This document shows, one piece after another, positions 17,382 through 28,000 of a stretch of 64,000 nt of DNA (the first letter of the stretch is position 1; each line of letters begins with the position of its first letter). This stretch comes from Bacteroidota bacterium. GTDB lineage: Bacteria > Bacteroidota > Bacteroidia > 2-12-FULL-35-15. The DNA is taken from positions 1 through 64,000 of the forward strand of contig JAOQAD010000012.1 in the NCBI GenBank assembly GCA_025963775.1, given 5' to 3'. The translations under genes were made by a program, and so were the position numbers. A model generated the notes under the pieces. It saw nothing but the letters and a program-made list of their open reading frames with translations, did no database searches and had not been told where the DNA came from.

Positions 17382-20000
17382 ATGAGCATAGGAAAAGTAC
17401 ATAACATAAAGAAGATGGTTGCGCAGCTTGTGTTGCTGGCGGTTCCTACGGCTATTTTATTTTTCTATCTCTTATGGGACATCAACCGCTTTTACGACAT
17501 CCTCGAGAACAACTGGATCAGGCAGGGCATTTATTTCAGCACGGGAATTGTTGCCGCAATCATATTCTATGCTTTCCGTTTCCGCTTTTTTACCACGGCA
17601 GCTGTCGTCTTCCTTTTCTGTTATGCCTGCTACAAGCTTGTGGGCAGCATGTCGTTCGGGGAGTTCGACGCATTTTATTTTTCCATTCAGTTCCTTATCT
17701 TCAGCTTTCTCTTCTCTGTAGGATGGCTTGCAGGCTTCGGCTTCAGCAGGTCGAGGTACTTTACCATTGCCTGGAACGTATTGCTGCTGGTAGCGCAGAT
17801 CGTGGTGGTGAGCAAAACAACGGACATCAAAGTGAATGTGCTGATCAATGCATTTGTTCCTATTCTCGCCTATGCTTTTTACATTATTTATACCGCGGAG
17901 CTGATCCGCAATATGAACGATGACGAACCGAAATTCAGCTGGTTCATCCTGAAGCGCCTATCCGGTTTCGCAGTGGTGGTAATGCTGCTCTTCCTCCTGA
18001 TCTTCAGTTTCTTTAAAAACGATTTCATGGCCGTAGAGCGTGAATGGGGCGGCTCCGAGGCAAAGTACGAGAAAGGGAAAGACAAGAGCGAGAACATGAA
18101 TAAGAAGGACGGGAAGGGAAATGTCAGCAACAAAGACCAGACAAAGCTCACCGGCTCTTTGAGCAAGGACAAGCAGCTTGTGTTTGTCGCGAAGCTTGAT
18201 AATTATTTTGATGACAACATCACACCAAATCCTCTTTACTTCACAGCCTTCTATTACGGTAAGTTTGATACGCTTACGCAGACCTTTGAACAGGACAGCC
18301 TGATGCCATACAACGACCTGTTCAGCCCGGATCCCTCAAAAATTCCTTTGTACTTTTCAAAATCCGATTCTTCCGTCCTTAAAAACAGCTTCGCGACAAA
18401 GAACCGAAAAGTGGTGACTGCCGACATCTATAAAGTGGTGCTTTCTCCCGATGTTTACCTTGCGCCTTCTACGGCTTTCTTCTGCCAGCCGATGTCTGTT
18501 CCGAAAGAGTTCAAGGATCAGTACAAGAGCTCCTACCGCGCGAAAATGTGGGTGAGCGATCTGAACAGCGCCTATTTCATATACAATCCCGCAGGCAACA
18601 GGCAGCTCGCAGCTTTCCAGGAATTACGCTTCAATAAATTAAGGGAGGTTAAAAAAGTAACCGGGCCGGATAAGAAATTTATGGATTACTACACCTTCAT
18701 GCCGAAGGATGAGGAATATAAAAAGATCGGAGAGCTGGCAAGGAAAGTTACTGCTGATGCTCCAACGCAGATCGACAAGATGATCGCGATCAGGGATTAT
18801 TTTTTAAGCAAGGATGAATTCGACCAGCCGCTTTTCAAATACTCTGACAATCCCGGTATTCCGGGACTACCGAGCGCCAACAAGCTCACGTATTTTCTTT
18901 TTGAGAACCGGAAAGGCTATTGCGCCTATTTCGCGGGAGCCACTTTGTTCATGCTGCGTTCATTGGGCATTCCTTCCCGTGTGGCAGCAGGCTATCTCAC
19001 GGTAGACCGCAGCAGCAAAAATCCGGGCTGGTACTGGTATTACGCCGACCAGGCACATGCATGGGTGCAGGTGTATTTTCCCGAATACGGATGGATCGAT
19101 TTTGATACCACTGTGCCGGATGTGAATACACAGCAATCGCCGCAGCCGGATGGAACACCGCCGATGAACATTCCACAGACGTATCTGGTTGCTGACGGTG
19201 AGATAAAATCCATTGATGTAAAAGCAAAACAGATCAGCATGACGATCACCAAGCTGCTCTACCATGATAAGGATTATGAAACAAAAGTGGCCAAAGAGCT
19301 GAGCATCGATGTGTCGATCGCAACCATCAGCGCTGATACAGGCACAGTGCAGCTTTCCGCACTTACACCCGGATTGCACATTACGGCCGTTTCCTATTCC
19401 GAAGCATTAAAAAATATTCTTGCTGATAAAGATGACAGCCTTGCTTCCATTCTTAAAAAATTGCCTGTGCCAACACCTGTTGATGAAGTGAAGCTGCTTT
19501 TAAAAGATGAAGTTAAAGAACAGCAAAAACAAAAAGAGGAAAAAGCAAAAGAGCCGGTCGACTGGGCAAAAACAATTTTTTATCTGCTGATCGGACTGGC
19601 CGGGTTGCTGGTGCTGGTGTTCCTAAGCCCATGGTTTACCTGGATGTACTTCAATGCAAAAGCGAAAGGAAAGGGAAATTCAAAAGCCTATCACAGCTAC
19701 AGGGCTTCGCTTTATTACCTCAACCAGCTTGGCTTTGAGCGGCAGAACATGGGTCCGCAGGAATATGCATACAGCATCGACAATCGTTTCGGAAGCTCAT
19801 TCAATACATTTAACACGGCTTACCAGAAAGCGAAATACAGCTCGGTACCGCTTAGTGCTTCTGAAAAAGAAGTGCTGAACAACTCGTATAACGGCTTCAT
19901 TAAAAAAGTAAGATCGCAGGTGCCCTTGAAAACACGCATCAGCAAATTCCTTAATATTTACAACACAATTCATTTTTTCACACAACCTAAAATCAACTGA
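17382..20000 (+). CDS. Membrane transglutaminase-like cysteine protease (TgpA type)
   Basis: I choose the ATG at 17382 (872 aa), just after the DUF58 stop; an in-frame ATG at 17349 would add 11 residues and overlap that gene. Six or so N-terminal helices (to about residue 215) are followed by a long extracytoplasmic part with a transglutaminase-core domain. The Cys-His-Asp triad reads KGYCAYFAG (C514), QAHAWVQVYFPEYGWIDFDTT (H559, D575). A further helix near residue 730 precedes a C-terminal cytoplasmic region. This is the architecture of TgpA, usually found with MoxR and DUF58 partners. A role in periplasmic peptide or protein processing is inferred. Confidence 0.88.
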   Translation: MSIGKVHNIKKMVAQLVLLAVPTAILFFYLLWDINRFYDILENNWIRQGIYFSTGIVAAIIFYAFRFRFFTTAAVVFLFCYACYKLVGSMSFGEFDAFYFSIQFLIFSFLFSVGWLAGFGFSRSRYFTIAWNVLLLVAQIVVVSKTTDIKVNVLINAFVPILAYAFYIIYTAELIRNMNDDEPKFSWFILKRLSGFAVVVMLLFLLIFSFFKNDFMAVEREWGGSEAKYEKGKDKSENMNKKDGKGNVSNKDQTKLTGSLSKDKQLVFVAKLDNYFDDNITPNPLYFTAFYYGKFDTLTQTFEQDSLMPYNDLFSPDPSKIPLYFSKSDSSVLKNSFATKNRKVVTADIYKVVLSPDVYLAPSTAFFCQPMSVPKEFKDQYKSSYRAKMWVSDLNSAYFIYNPAGNRQLAAFQELRFNKLREVKKVTGPDKKFMDYYTFMPKDEEYKKIGELARKVTADAPTQIDKMIAIRDYFLSKDEFDQPLFKYSDNPGIPGLPSANKLTYFLFENRKGYCAYFAGATLFMLRSLGIPSRVAAGYLTVDRSSKNPGWYWYYADQAHAWVQVYFPEYGWIDFDTTVPDVNTQQSPQPDGTPPMNIPQTYLVADGEIKSIDVKAKQISMTITKLLYHDKDYETKVAKELSIDVSIATISADTGTVQLSALTPGLHITAVSYSEALKNILADKDDSLASILKKLPVPTPVDEVKLLLKDEVKEQQKQKEEKAKEPVDWAKTIFYLLIGLAGLLVLVFLSPWFTWMYFNAKAKGKGNSKAYHSYRASLYYLNQLGFERQNMGPQEYAYSIDNRFGSSFNTFNTAYQKAKYSSVPLSASEKEVLNNSYNGFIKKVRSQVPLKTRISKFLNIYNTIHFFTQPKIN

Positions 20001-20002
20001 AA

Positions 20003-21022
20003 ATGGAAGAGAATATTCAAATAGAACAGGCCCTCGCGAACATCGGCAAGCTGGTGGACAACATCGAAACTGTGATCCGCGGCAAGCGCCAGCAGATCCA
20101 GTTCGTGCTTACTGCCCTGCTTGCAAAAGGACATATCCTGATGGAAGATAACCCGGGCACGGGAAAAACGGTGATGGCAAAAACGCTGGCGAAAAGCATT
20201 TCGGGCGCACATGGATCTTCCGGCGCCAACTTCAAGCGCATCCAGTTCACACCCGATCTTCTCCCGATGGACCTGATCGGCTCTCACATTTTTGACGATG
20301 TGAAAAAAGAGTTCGTGTTCAAGAAAGGCCCTTTGTTCTGCAACGTTCTGCTGGCCGATGAGATCAACCGCGCTTCGCCAAAAGTGCAGTCGGCGCTGCT
20401 CGAATGTATGGCCGAGCACCAGATCACGATGGGCGAAACCACTTATCCTCTCGAAAAATTGTTCTTCACCATCGCAACGCAAAACCCCGTGGAGATGGAA
20501 GGAACCTATCCATTGCCTGCTGCGCAGCTCGACCGTTTTTTCATCAAGATCTATTTCGGTTATGTTGACGAAGCCACGGAGCTCAACATTTATAAGGATT
20601 ACCTCGGCATCCAGCACAACCAGGACAACCTGCAGCAGGTGCTGAGCATGAATGAAATTTTATTCCTGCAGGAAGAAACAGAAAAAGTATTCATTCATGA
20701 AGAGCTGATCACTGCAGTGAAAAACATTGTACGCGATACAAGGAGCCACCCGGACATCGTATTGGGCGCTTCCATCCGCAGCGGGATCACCTTTTTAAAA
20801 TGCCTGAAAGCATTTGCACTGGTGAACGGAAGGACTTTTGTAACGGAAGATGACATCCGTGGAATTACCTTCGCCGTGCTGGATCACAGGCTGATCTACC
20901 GCAACAGGGATGCACGCCAGAAAGCGTTGCCGCTGATCATCAGCAAGGAGCTTGACCGCTTAAGCAAATTGAACATCACCATTAACAGAACAGCCTTTGC
21001 ACCACCTGTACAAAATATCTAA
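20003..21022 (+). CDS. MoxR-family AAA+ ATPase
   Basis: Cytoplasmic 339-residue ATPase. Walker A is EDNPGTGKT (48-56), Walker B is VLLADEINRASP, the sensor region is IATQNPVEMEGTYPLPAAQLDRF and the C-terminal lid carries ASIRSGITFLKCLKAFALVNGR. MoxR ATPases work as chaperone-like partners of vWA/DUF58 proteins, here encoded two genes upstream. It starts 2 nt after the transglutaminase stop. The small insert SGAHGSSGANFKRI between the P-loop and the next helix is a minor lineage feature. Confidence 0.95.
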   Translation: MEENIQIEQALANIGKLVDNIETVIRGKRQQIQFVLTALLAKGHILMEDNPGTGKTVMAKTLAKSISGAHGSSGANFKRIQFTPDLLPMDLIGSHIFDDVKKEFVFKKGPLFCNVLLADEINRASPKVQSALLECMAEHQITMGETTYPLEKLFFTIATQNPVEMEGTYPLPAAQLDRFFIKIYFGYVDEATELNIYKDYLGIQHNQDNLQQVLSMNEILFLQEETEKVFIHEELITAVKNIVRDTRSHPDIVLGASIRSGITFLKCLKAFALVNGRTFVTEDDIRGITFAVLDHRLIYRNRDARQKALPLIISKELDRLSKLNITINRTAFAPPVQNI

Positions 21023-23057
21023 GCCCGGATCTTTCCTGGTACTTGCGCTGCTCAGCTGCAGCCTGTTCCTTCACAAAGGAGCAAGCGCACAGGGCAATGC
21101 ATCGGCACGCTACGAGATCGATGCAAAACGGATCGGCGTATCTCCTACTGACAAGGATGCGCTGCCGCGGAGCCGTGAGTTCATCCGCCTCGACAGCACG
21201 TATTATGTCGGCTGGATGTACGAAGGCCTTTATAAATTTGACCGCAGTGCCGATTATTTAGGGTACAGGTATGCGGCTGTGCCTTTGAAGAAAGCATTCG
21301 ATCTTCTTGATAAAGATTACGGCAACCGCCTGAGAAATATCTATTCTTCCTTCATGTATTACGAACAGAACAGGAACCGCATGAGTGACCTGTTCGAGAT
21401 CGCCTATGCGCTGCAGAACTGCTACAACAGCATTGAAATGCCGGATTCCACCATGGCGATCCTCGACAAAATAGAAAGCTATCATTTTCAGAAAGATTAT
21501 TTCGGCGTGTACAATGAGCGCGCCTGGATCTATCACAGGAACCGTTTCTTCACTTCCGAAAAATTCAGCTTTCTGAAAAATTCCGTGGAAGAGAACGAGG
21601 ACATGGCTTTCCGCTGCTGCTACCACCAGCTTGACCTCATCCAGCAGAACAGGAGCGTCAACGATTACTGGTACGGGCCGCAGCAAAGCGAAGATGATAT
21701 TTTAAGCGTGGAGCACAACCTCGCGCTGCTGCATTGCTATAATAAAAATTACGACAGCGCCGAATACCATTACCAGAACCTCATTGCAGGCGACCGCATC
21801 CTCTGGGGAAATTATGCGAACATGCAGCACGAGATCGGGAACATCGACAGTGCGATCACGTATTATTCAATGCCGCAGAGTGCAAGGGAACATGCACTGA
21901 GCGAGCCTGATTATTATTTGCCGGAGATCTTTGTGTACGGCGGGCGCACAAAAGACGCGATCACGATGGTGCGCGAAAAGATCGAATCAAGCGGCTCCAC
22001 TCCCGGTTTCGGCTGGTACAACATTGCGCTTGCACGCAGCTACCTGTACGACGGGCAGCTCGACAGCGCCGGATTTTTCCTCGACAAGGCACAGAATTTC
22101 AAAGAGCTTCACCTGCATACAACACTCACGCAATCGCAGTACGAATTCACCATCAACCTGCTGAGGGTGCAGCTGCTCGATAAAAAAATGGACGAAGTGA
22201 AATTCCTTGACAAAGGATGGTGGTATTCGCCGGGCAGCCTGTACGACCTGTTTTCACTGAAGGTTCAGAAGCTGATGATGGAATACGTGGTGGTGAACGA
22301 GCTTGCCAATAATCCGGAACGGCAGCGGATCATTTATGATCTGTTCTGTGGTGAATCGACAGTAAGCTACGATGAGATCATGTATTTGCTAAAGGATTTC
22401 AACTCTCCTTATTTCCGAAAGCGCTGCGATTACAGCAAAAGCAACGACAAGCGGCTCAGGATCCGGAAATATTTTAAATTGTTCTCTGCAAAATTAAAGC
22501 TGGAAGACGGTGATGAAGAAGATGCAGACATGGAAGCAGATTCACTTTTACAGGAAGTGTATGCGCAGGAAGGAATTCAGCTCGACACGGCCAATGAAAA
22601 ACTCTTCCTCGCAAGAGCTTATGAGATCCTTTCCACTACAAGCGATGATGACGACAGGCAGGCCGACCATGACCGCTACCAGAACAGTTTCTTTGAGGAA
22701 TTCCCGCAGCTGGTACCTTTTTCGGACCTTCCGATGAAAATGAAACTGACTGTTGCCGGAAATGATGATGCTGTGACAAAAAAAGTGATGGAAGACCTAA
22801 AAGACTGCAACATCGACTGGGTGGAAGGCGGCAGCAACATTGCGGAAGCCAACATAAGCTTTGTGAAAAAAGGCAAGAACTACCAGGTGCTGTTCAATGT
22901 GGTCAGCGGAAGCGGTAAGACCATTGTATCACGCGGGGAAATGATCTTCAGGGATGCAGAAAAAACCGGGAAAGAGCTGGCATTGCGGCTTTTCGCTAAA
23001 GGTGGCGGACTTGAGTTTGAAGCGGTGAAAGAAGAAGCGCCAGAGCAGCTCCCATAA
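20997..23057 (+). CDS. Large exported protein of the MoxR operon, function unknown
   Basis: A 686-residue protein beginning at a TTG inside the end of the MoxR gene (26-nt overlap), giving a convincing signal peptide MHHLYKISKPGSFLVLALLS to ASAQ. The mature part is almost all helix with many Tyr/Asn/Asp positions and repeated blocks such as LLHCYNKNYDSAEYHYQNL and NIALARSYLYDGQLDSAGFFLDKA, which look like TPR repeats. The last 100 residues switch to a small alpha/beta domain. It probably acts as a periplasmic or outer-membrane scaffold for the module. I do not recognise a named family. The end of the gene is followed by an 800-nt repeat region. Confidence 0.7.
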   Translation: MHHLYKISKPGSFLVLALLSCSLFLHKGASAQGNASARYEIDAKRIGVSPTDKDALPRSREFIRLDSTYYVGWMYEGLYKFDRSADYLGYRYAAVPLKKAFDLLDKDYGNRLRNIYSSFMYYEQNRNRMSDLFEIAYALQNCYNSIEMPDSTMAILDKIESYHFQKDYFGVYNERAWIYHRNRFFTSEKFSFLKNSVEENEDMAFRCCYHQLDLIQQNRSVNDYWYGPQQSEDDILSVEHNLALLHCYNKNYDSAEYHYQNLIAGDRILWGNYANMQHEIGNIDSAITYYSMPQSAREHALSEPDYYLPEIFVYGGRTKDAITMVREKIESSGSTPGFGWYNIALARSYLYDGQLDSAGFFLDKAQNFKELHLHTTLTQSQYEFTINLLRVQLLDKKMDEVKFLDKGWWYSPGSLYDLFSLKVQKLMMEYVVVNELANNPERQRIIYDLFCGESTVSYDEIMYLLKDFNSPYFRKRCDYSKSNDKRLRIRKYFKLFSAKLKLEDGDEEDADMEADSLLQEVYAQEGIQLDTANEKLFLARAYEILSTTSDDDDRQADHDRYQNSFFEEFPQLVPFSDLPMKMKLTVAGNDDAVTKKVMEDLKDCNIDWVEGGSNIAEANISFVKKGKNYQVLFNVVSGSGKTIVSRGEMIFRDAEKTGKELALRLFAKGGGLEFEAVKEEAPEQLP

Positions 23058-23857
23058 ATGCGAATAGCGAATCTAAACGAATTTACGAATCTGTTTGGGT
23101 TATGCGCGCTGTCAGTTCGAGCGAAGTCGAGAACGTGCGCGGGATAAACTAACTCTGTCCCGTCATCCCGTGCCACGCCTGTCCCGGACTTGATCCGGGA
23201 ACACGGGATCCCATGAATGTTAGCAGAATCCCTCCCTGTGTTGTTGACGTGTGTTATTTTCACCGCGGAGGAGCAGAGAGCACAGAGAAACACGGAGGAA
23301 GCTTGGCTTCTGTTGAGTGTTGTGTGCCGTCAGTTCGAGTATTCTTCCCTTTTCGGAAAGAATGTATCGGGAACGTGCGCCAGCTTATGATACGTTTAGC
23401 CACAGATTCACAGATTTTAAAGGATTGATCGTCTGCGACGATTGATGTGCGCCGTCAGTTCGTATTCCAGGCACCCTTTGCTATTTAACCGCAAAGGCGT
23501 GAAGACGCAAAGCACTGTGCGCTGCCAGTTGAAGGGTTAAAATGCTGAAGCCCGGTGGTCGCTCTGAGCTCAGCCTGCACTGAGCCTGGCGAAGTGTTGA
23601 AGAGTATGCGCAGGCCGACCCACATGTTTCGACAGGCTCAACATGACAACGCACAAAACCCTGCTTCGATTGTATCAGTTCGAACGAGTCGAACGCGTGT
23701 AGTTTGACAGAATCTCAAAACATGCAGAATCTTCATCGAATTCCGTCATCCCGTGCCACGACACGGGATCTCATAATATTAGCAAGATCTGTTGATTGAG
23801 CTTCTTCGTCCCACGGAAATTCCTTATTTTTAACTACTCAATCCAACACCCCGTTTT
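23058..23857. repeat. Non-coding stretch of mixed palindromic repeats
   Basis: No credible gene. It is a patchwork of short elements. CAGTTCGAGCGAAGTCGAGAAC (here split over 23116-23135) and variants at about 23332, 23455 and 23688 pair CAGTTCGA with TCGAGAAC-like arms around loops of variable length. A nested hairpin has outer CCCGTG/CACGGG and inner CCCGGA/TCCGGG (23167-23211), with a short version at 23748-23770. Also present are a CGCGGAGGAGCAGAGAGCAC element (23263), CACAGATTCACAGATTTT (about 23400) and an AACCGCAAAGGCGTGAAGAC element (23488). The same families recur at 8.7, 31, 39, 53.6 and 55 kb. Confidence 0.75.
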
Positions 23858-25060
23858 ATGCTCAAACCATTCGAATTTCAGTTCCGCTTAAGGGATCATT
23901 TTAAAAAACAGGATAAGACCTGGAAATGGTTCTCGGAAGTAAAAGTAAAGAACGAACAAAGCGAGGAATTCAAAGCCGGGCTTTTGCAGAATACATACCG
24001 CCTGGATCCGAGCTCCGAATCGAACATCTATACGTTGCTGGAAGAAGCGAAAAAAAAGCTGGGCATCATCATCCCGGTAACCATTTATCAATCGCAGTCG
24101 TCACAGGCAAGCAACGCCGGGATCATCTTCATTGAGAACGAAGCGCACCTTGTGCTTTCCGGCCCGATCATGCGCCTGCTCGAAGATAAAGAGCTGCTGG
24201 CGCTGATCGCACACGAGCTTTCACATGTGCTGCTGTACACGATCGACAGCGGGGATTTTGAAGTGACCAGCAGGATCATCAATGCGATCGGCAACGATTA
24301 CCGCAGCGAAGAGGCCTTTACGGAAACATCGAGATTGTTCAGCCTGTTCACGGAACTGTATTGCGACATTGGCGCTTACCAGGTTTGCGGAAGCTCCGAT
24401 GTGGTGATCTCCACGCTCGTTAAGATTGAAACCGGGCTTGATAAGATCTCTGCGGAAAATTACCTGAAGCAGGCAGACGAGATCCTTGAAAAGATCGAAA
24501 AAGGCTCCCTGGGCGATTCGCATCCCGAATCATTCATCCGCGCAAAATGCATTGCGCTTTACGCTGAAAAAGGCGCAGAATCATTTAAAGAGATCAGCGA
24601 GATCATCCTTGGAAAACAGGGGCTTTTCACGCTGAATATTTTTTCGCGGGAAGAAATCTACGAAACAACAAGAGAGCTGATCCACCTGCTCATGAAGCCC
24701 AAATGGATGCAGAGCGAGCACAACAAAGCGCATTACCAGCAGTATTTCAGGGAATTCAAAACCGACAGCAATGCCATGCTCACACCGGCGCTGAAAGAAA
24801 AACTGCTCAGCGGAAATAATTCGCTCAAAGATTATTACGCCTACGTGATGCTCGATTTCGCACTGAGCGATGCAGAGATCAGCGAGCCCGCTTCCGGCCT
24901 CGTGCTCGACCTTGCAGAGCAGATGGAACTGCAGGAGCCACTGGCGAAGGTCTTCAAAAAAGAACTGAACCTCAGCGATAAGAAATTCAATGAGTATTCA
25001 AAGAATGCAGCAACAGCCTTAAACAATATCCTGGAATCAGAGCAGGAAAAATCATATTGA
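23858..25060 (+). CDS. M48-like zinc metallopeptidase paired with helicase gene
   Basis: A 400-residue protein without signal peptide or obvious membrane helix, so probably cytoplasmic, unlike HtpX-type M48 proteases. The zinc site is IAHELSHVLLY (H119, E120, H123) and the third ligand is probably E166 in FTELYCDIGAYQVCG, matching the ExxxD helix of M48. The N-terminal 80 residues contain LDPSSESNIYTLLEEAKKKLGI, seen in soluble M48 proteins before the protease core. The C-terminal 200 residues are helical and unassigned. Its stop is 1 nt from the ATG of the 1820-aa helicase gene, so the two form one transcription unit. The target is unknown; cleavage of the partner or a toxin-like effector role is speculation. 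Confidence 0.8.
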   Translation: MLKPFEFQFRLRDHFKKQDKTWKWFSEVKVKNEQSEEFKAGLLQNTYRLDPSSESNIYTLLEEAKKKLGIIIPVTIYQSQSSQASNAGIIFIENEAHLVLSGPIMRLLEDKELLALIAHELSHVLLYTIDSGDFEVTSRIINAIGNDYRSEEAFTETSRLFSLFTELYCDIGAYQVCGSSDVVISTLVKIETGLDKISAENYLKQADEILEKIEKGSLGDSHPESFIRAKCIALYAEKGAESFKEISEIILGKQGLFTLNIFSREEIYETTRELIHLLMKPKWMQSEHNKAHYQQYFREFKTDSNAMLTPALKEKLLSGNNSLKDYYAYVMLDFALSDAEISEPASGLVLDLAEQMELQEPLAKVFKKELNLSDKKFNEYSKNAATALNNILESEQEKSY

Positions 25061-25061
25061 T

Positions 25062-28000
25062 ATGCTTACGATAAAAGAAACGGAATTTTATAAATTTCTT
25101 ACCGACGGGATCAGCAAAGGGGGCTTTACCAATGACGACGTGGTTTCCATCATCATGCCGCTGCTTGAAGAAGTGCATTCCTTCCATAGTTCAGGAAACG
25201 TTGCGCCTCTTGACAGGATCAGCGCGATCCTTGTTACGAATGAAAAGCTCGACATTGATGAAACACTCGCCGGACGGCCAGCTGATAATCTCGCTAAAGT
25301 AACAGCGATCCTTCCAACAAAAAATGAAGTGTTTGAGATCAGCGGGCATTTGAAACAATCGACCGAGATCGGAGAATACAATTCCACCGAAGTGGAGAAC
25401 CGCGAAGTGCAGGCCGACCTGAATGCAGAGATCGTGATCCCGGTGTACCTCACCAATTACAAATGTTACGAAACCGCGCTCGGCCATCACGATGCCGTTA
25501 CCGACATTTACATTCTCGGGATGATCCTCGGGAGCATGGCGCTGGGACTCGATTTTACACTTGAAGATGAGCTCGGCAGCTTCGTGGATAACAGGGAAAG
25601 TATGATCTTCCTCAACCACAAGATCCATCCTTCGATCGCAAATATCATTTTCGGCATGACCGAGCTTGACCGCCGGAAGCGCTGGAAAGACCTTGGCGAG
25701 ATCATCGACAACCTCAAGAACTACCGCGATTATAACCCGGAAACGGAGCATGACCTTGCCACCATTGCCAATGCAAAGAACAAGGACAAGAACAACAGGC
25801 AGCAATACATTCAAAGCAAGCTGCGCAACAGGCTGTTCGATATCAGCCGCCGCAACAGGCTTTTGTATTTCAAGCCCAATCTTAAATTTTTAAACCTTTC
25901 AGTCTCTTCTGTTCCTGCGGTTCTGAATTACAAGAACATCGACCCGGAATCTTTATTTTTCTGGAACAAGGATGTTTCCGAAAAGGTGACAAGAGGAAAA
26001 GACATTTCCCTTTCAAAGTATATCCGCTTTGAAGACAATCCCTACATCGCTCCTTCCCTCGACAAGATCAGGCTGGAAGCAAACAGGGATGTGAATGAGT
26101 ATGGCTTCAGCCAGCTCAAGCTCGTGATCAGCTTCCTCAACTGGTACAATACAAAGGAGCAAACCACCGAAAAGATCTGTTCACCGCTCATTCTTGTGCC
26201 TGTAAACCTTGTGAAGAAAAAAGGCGTGAAGGATCAGTATATCCTTGAGATCGTAGACAATGAAGCGGAAATAAACCCGGTGCTTTCGTTCATGCTGAAA
26301 GACCTGTACGACATCCGCCTGCCGGAAAGCATCCAGCTTTCGGAAACAAGTCTCGATGACCTATTTCAGAATTTAAAGGCGCAGATAGAAAAGGCCCGTT
26401 CGGGAATTGTGCTGGAGATGAACAACAAGCCCAAGATAAAGCTGATCCATGCGCAGGCAAAGCAAACGCTGTCGCAATACAAAAGAAGGGTGAACAAGAA
26501 CAGGAAAGTGCAGACCTTTCACAACCTTGATTACTCCTACAATGCCGATAACTTCCAGCCTTTGGGCCTGCAGCTTTTCCGCAATTATGTGAAGCCGGAG
26601 CATTCCTCCCTCGAGTTCCTCATCAACAGCGATATAAAAGCGAATCCCTCCTATTTCACCGACAGCAGCATTTCGGAAACAACACGTGAGCTCTACCAGC
26701 TCGATGCAGGAAATACCAATCCTTTTAAATGGGAGTTCGACACCTGCAACATGGTGCTTGGGAATTTCAATTATAAAAAAATGTCGCTGGTGCGCGATTA
26801 CAATTCGATCATCGATGAGAACATTCAAAGCACGGTGTTCGAATCGCTGTTCAGCAGCCTTCCTAAAAAGATCCAGCCGGAGCAGGAAACCGAAGGCAGG
26901 ATCGAAGAGCAGTTCAATGTGATCCAGTCGGACCCGACACAGAACAAATCCGTTGTGTATTCCCGCAAAGGCGAAAGCTATATCATCCAGGGCCCTCCGG
27001 GCACAGGAAAATCGCAGACCATTTCCAACCTCATCGCAGATTATGTGGCAAGAGGAAAAAAAGTGCTGTTCGTTTGTGAAAAAAGAGCCGCCATCGATGT
27101 GGTGTTTTACAGGCTGAAGCAGCAGCAGCTTGACCAATTGTGCTGCCTTATTCATGATTCGCAGACCGACAAAAAAGAATTCATCCAGAACCTGAAAGCG
27201 ACCTTCGAAACATTTACGAAGAAACCGCTTTCCGCTAAAGAAGCGGAGCAGGAACGGAATTCAATTGTTACGCAGATCAATTCGGAGCTCAGCGTTATCA
27301 AAGAGTTTCATTCCTCCATGCAGCATTACTACGAAGATGCGCAGCTGAAGATTAGGGAACTGATGGAAGTGCTGATCCAGGCCAAACAGCACATTCCGCA
27401 AGGGAAAGAGATCGCAGGCAATATCGGTTACAAGGACTGGCTTTCGTATGGCGGGCTGATCCGGAAAATATCCAGCACAAGCAACGAGCTGGAAGGCAGT
27501 CCCTTTTATGCGAACCATCCTTTCAGGTACCTGGGCGAAAAGGTGATCCGTAACGATAAGCCCGGAACAGAACTCAAAACAGAACTTACACGATCGGTGG
27601 AACTGATCGCTGAGATCTCCGAAAGGCTTGAAATGGCGGATGTGCCGGAGTCCTGCATGAACAACATTGCTGAGCTGCAGGAGTTTCTTTCGCAAACCGA
27701 AATGCTGCTGCCGTTCAAAGAACAGGACCGCACCGGCTTACTGACAGCAAACAGCGAACTGCAGAAAAAACTTTCCGATGCTGTTTCCAACCTGGAAGGC
27801 CTGAATGTAAAAGTGGAAGAGGCTGCTAAAAAGAATAACTTCTGGCTTAAGAAATTTTCGGAGACCGATGCGGAAAATGCACTGGAGATCGTGCAGAAGC
27901 ATGAAAAATCTTTTTTCTCTTTCTTTAATTCGAATTTCAGAAAGATCAAAAAAGCGATCCATCAATCCTATAACTTTTCGATGCACCAGGTAAAACCACC

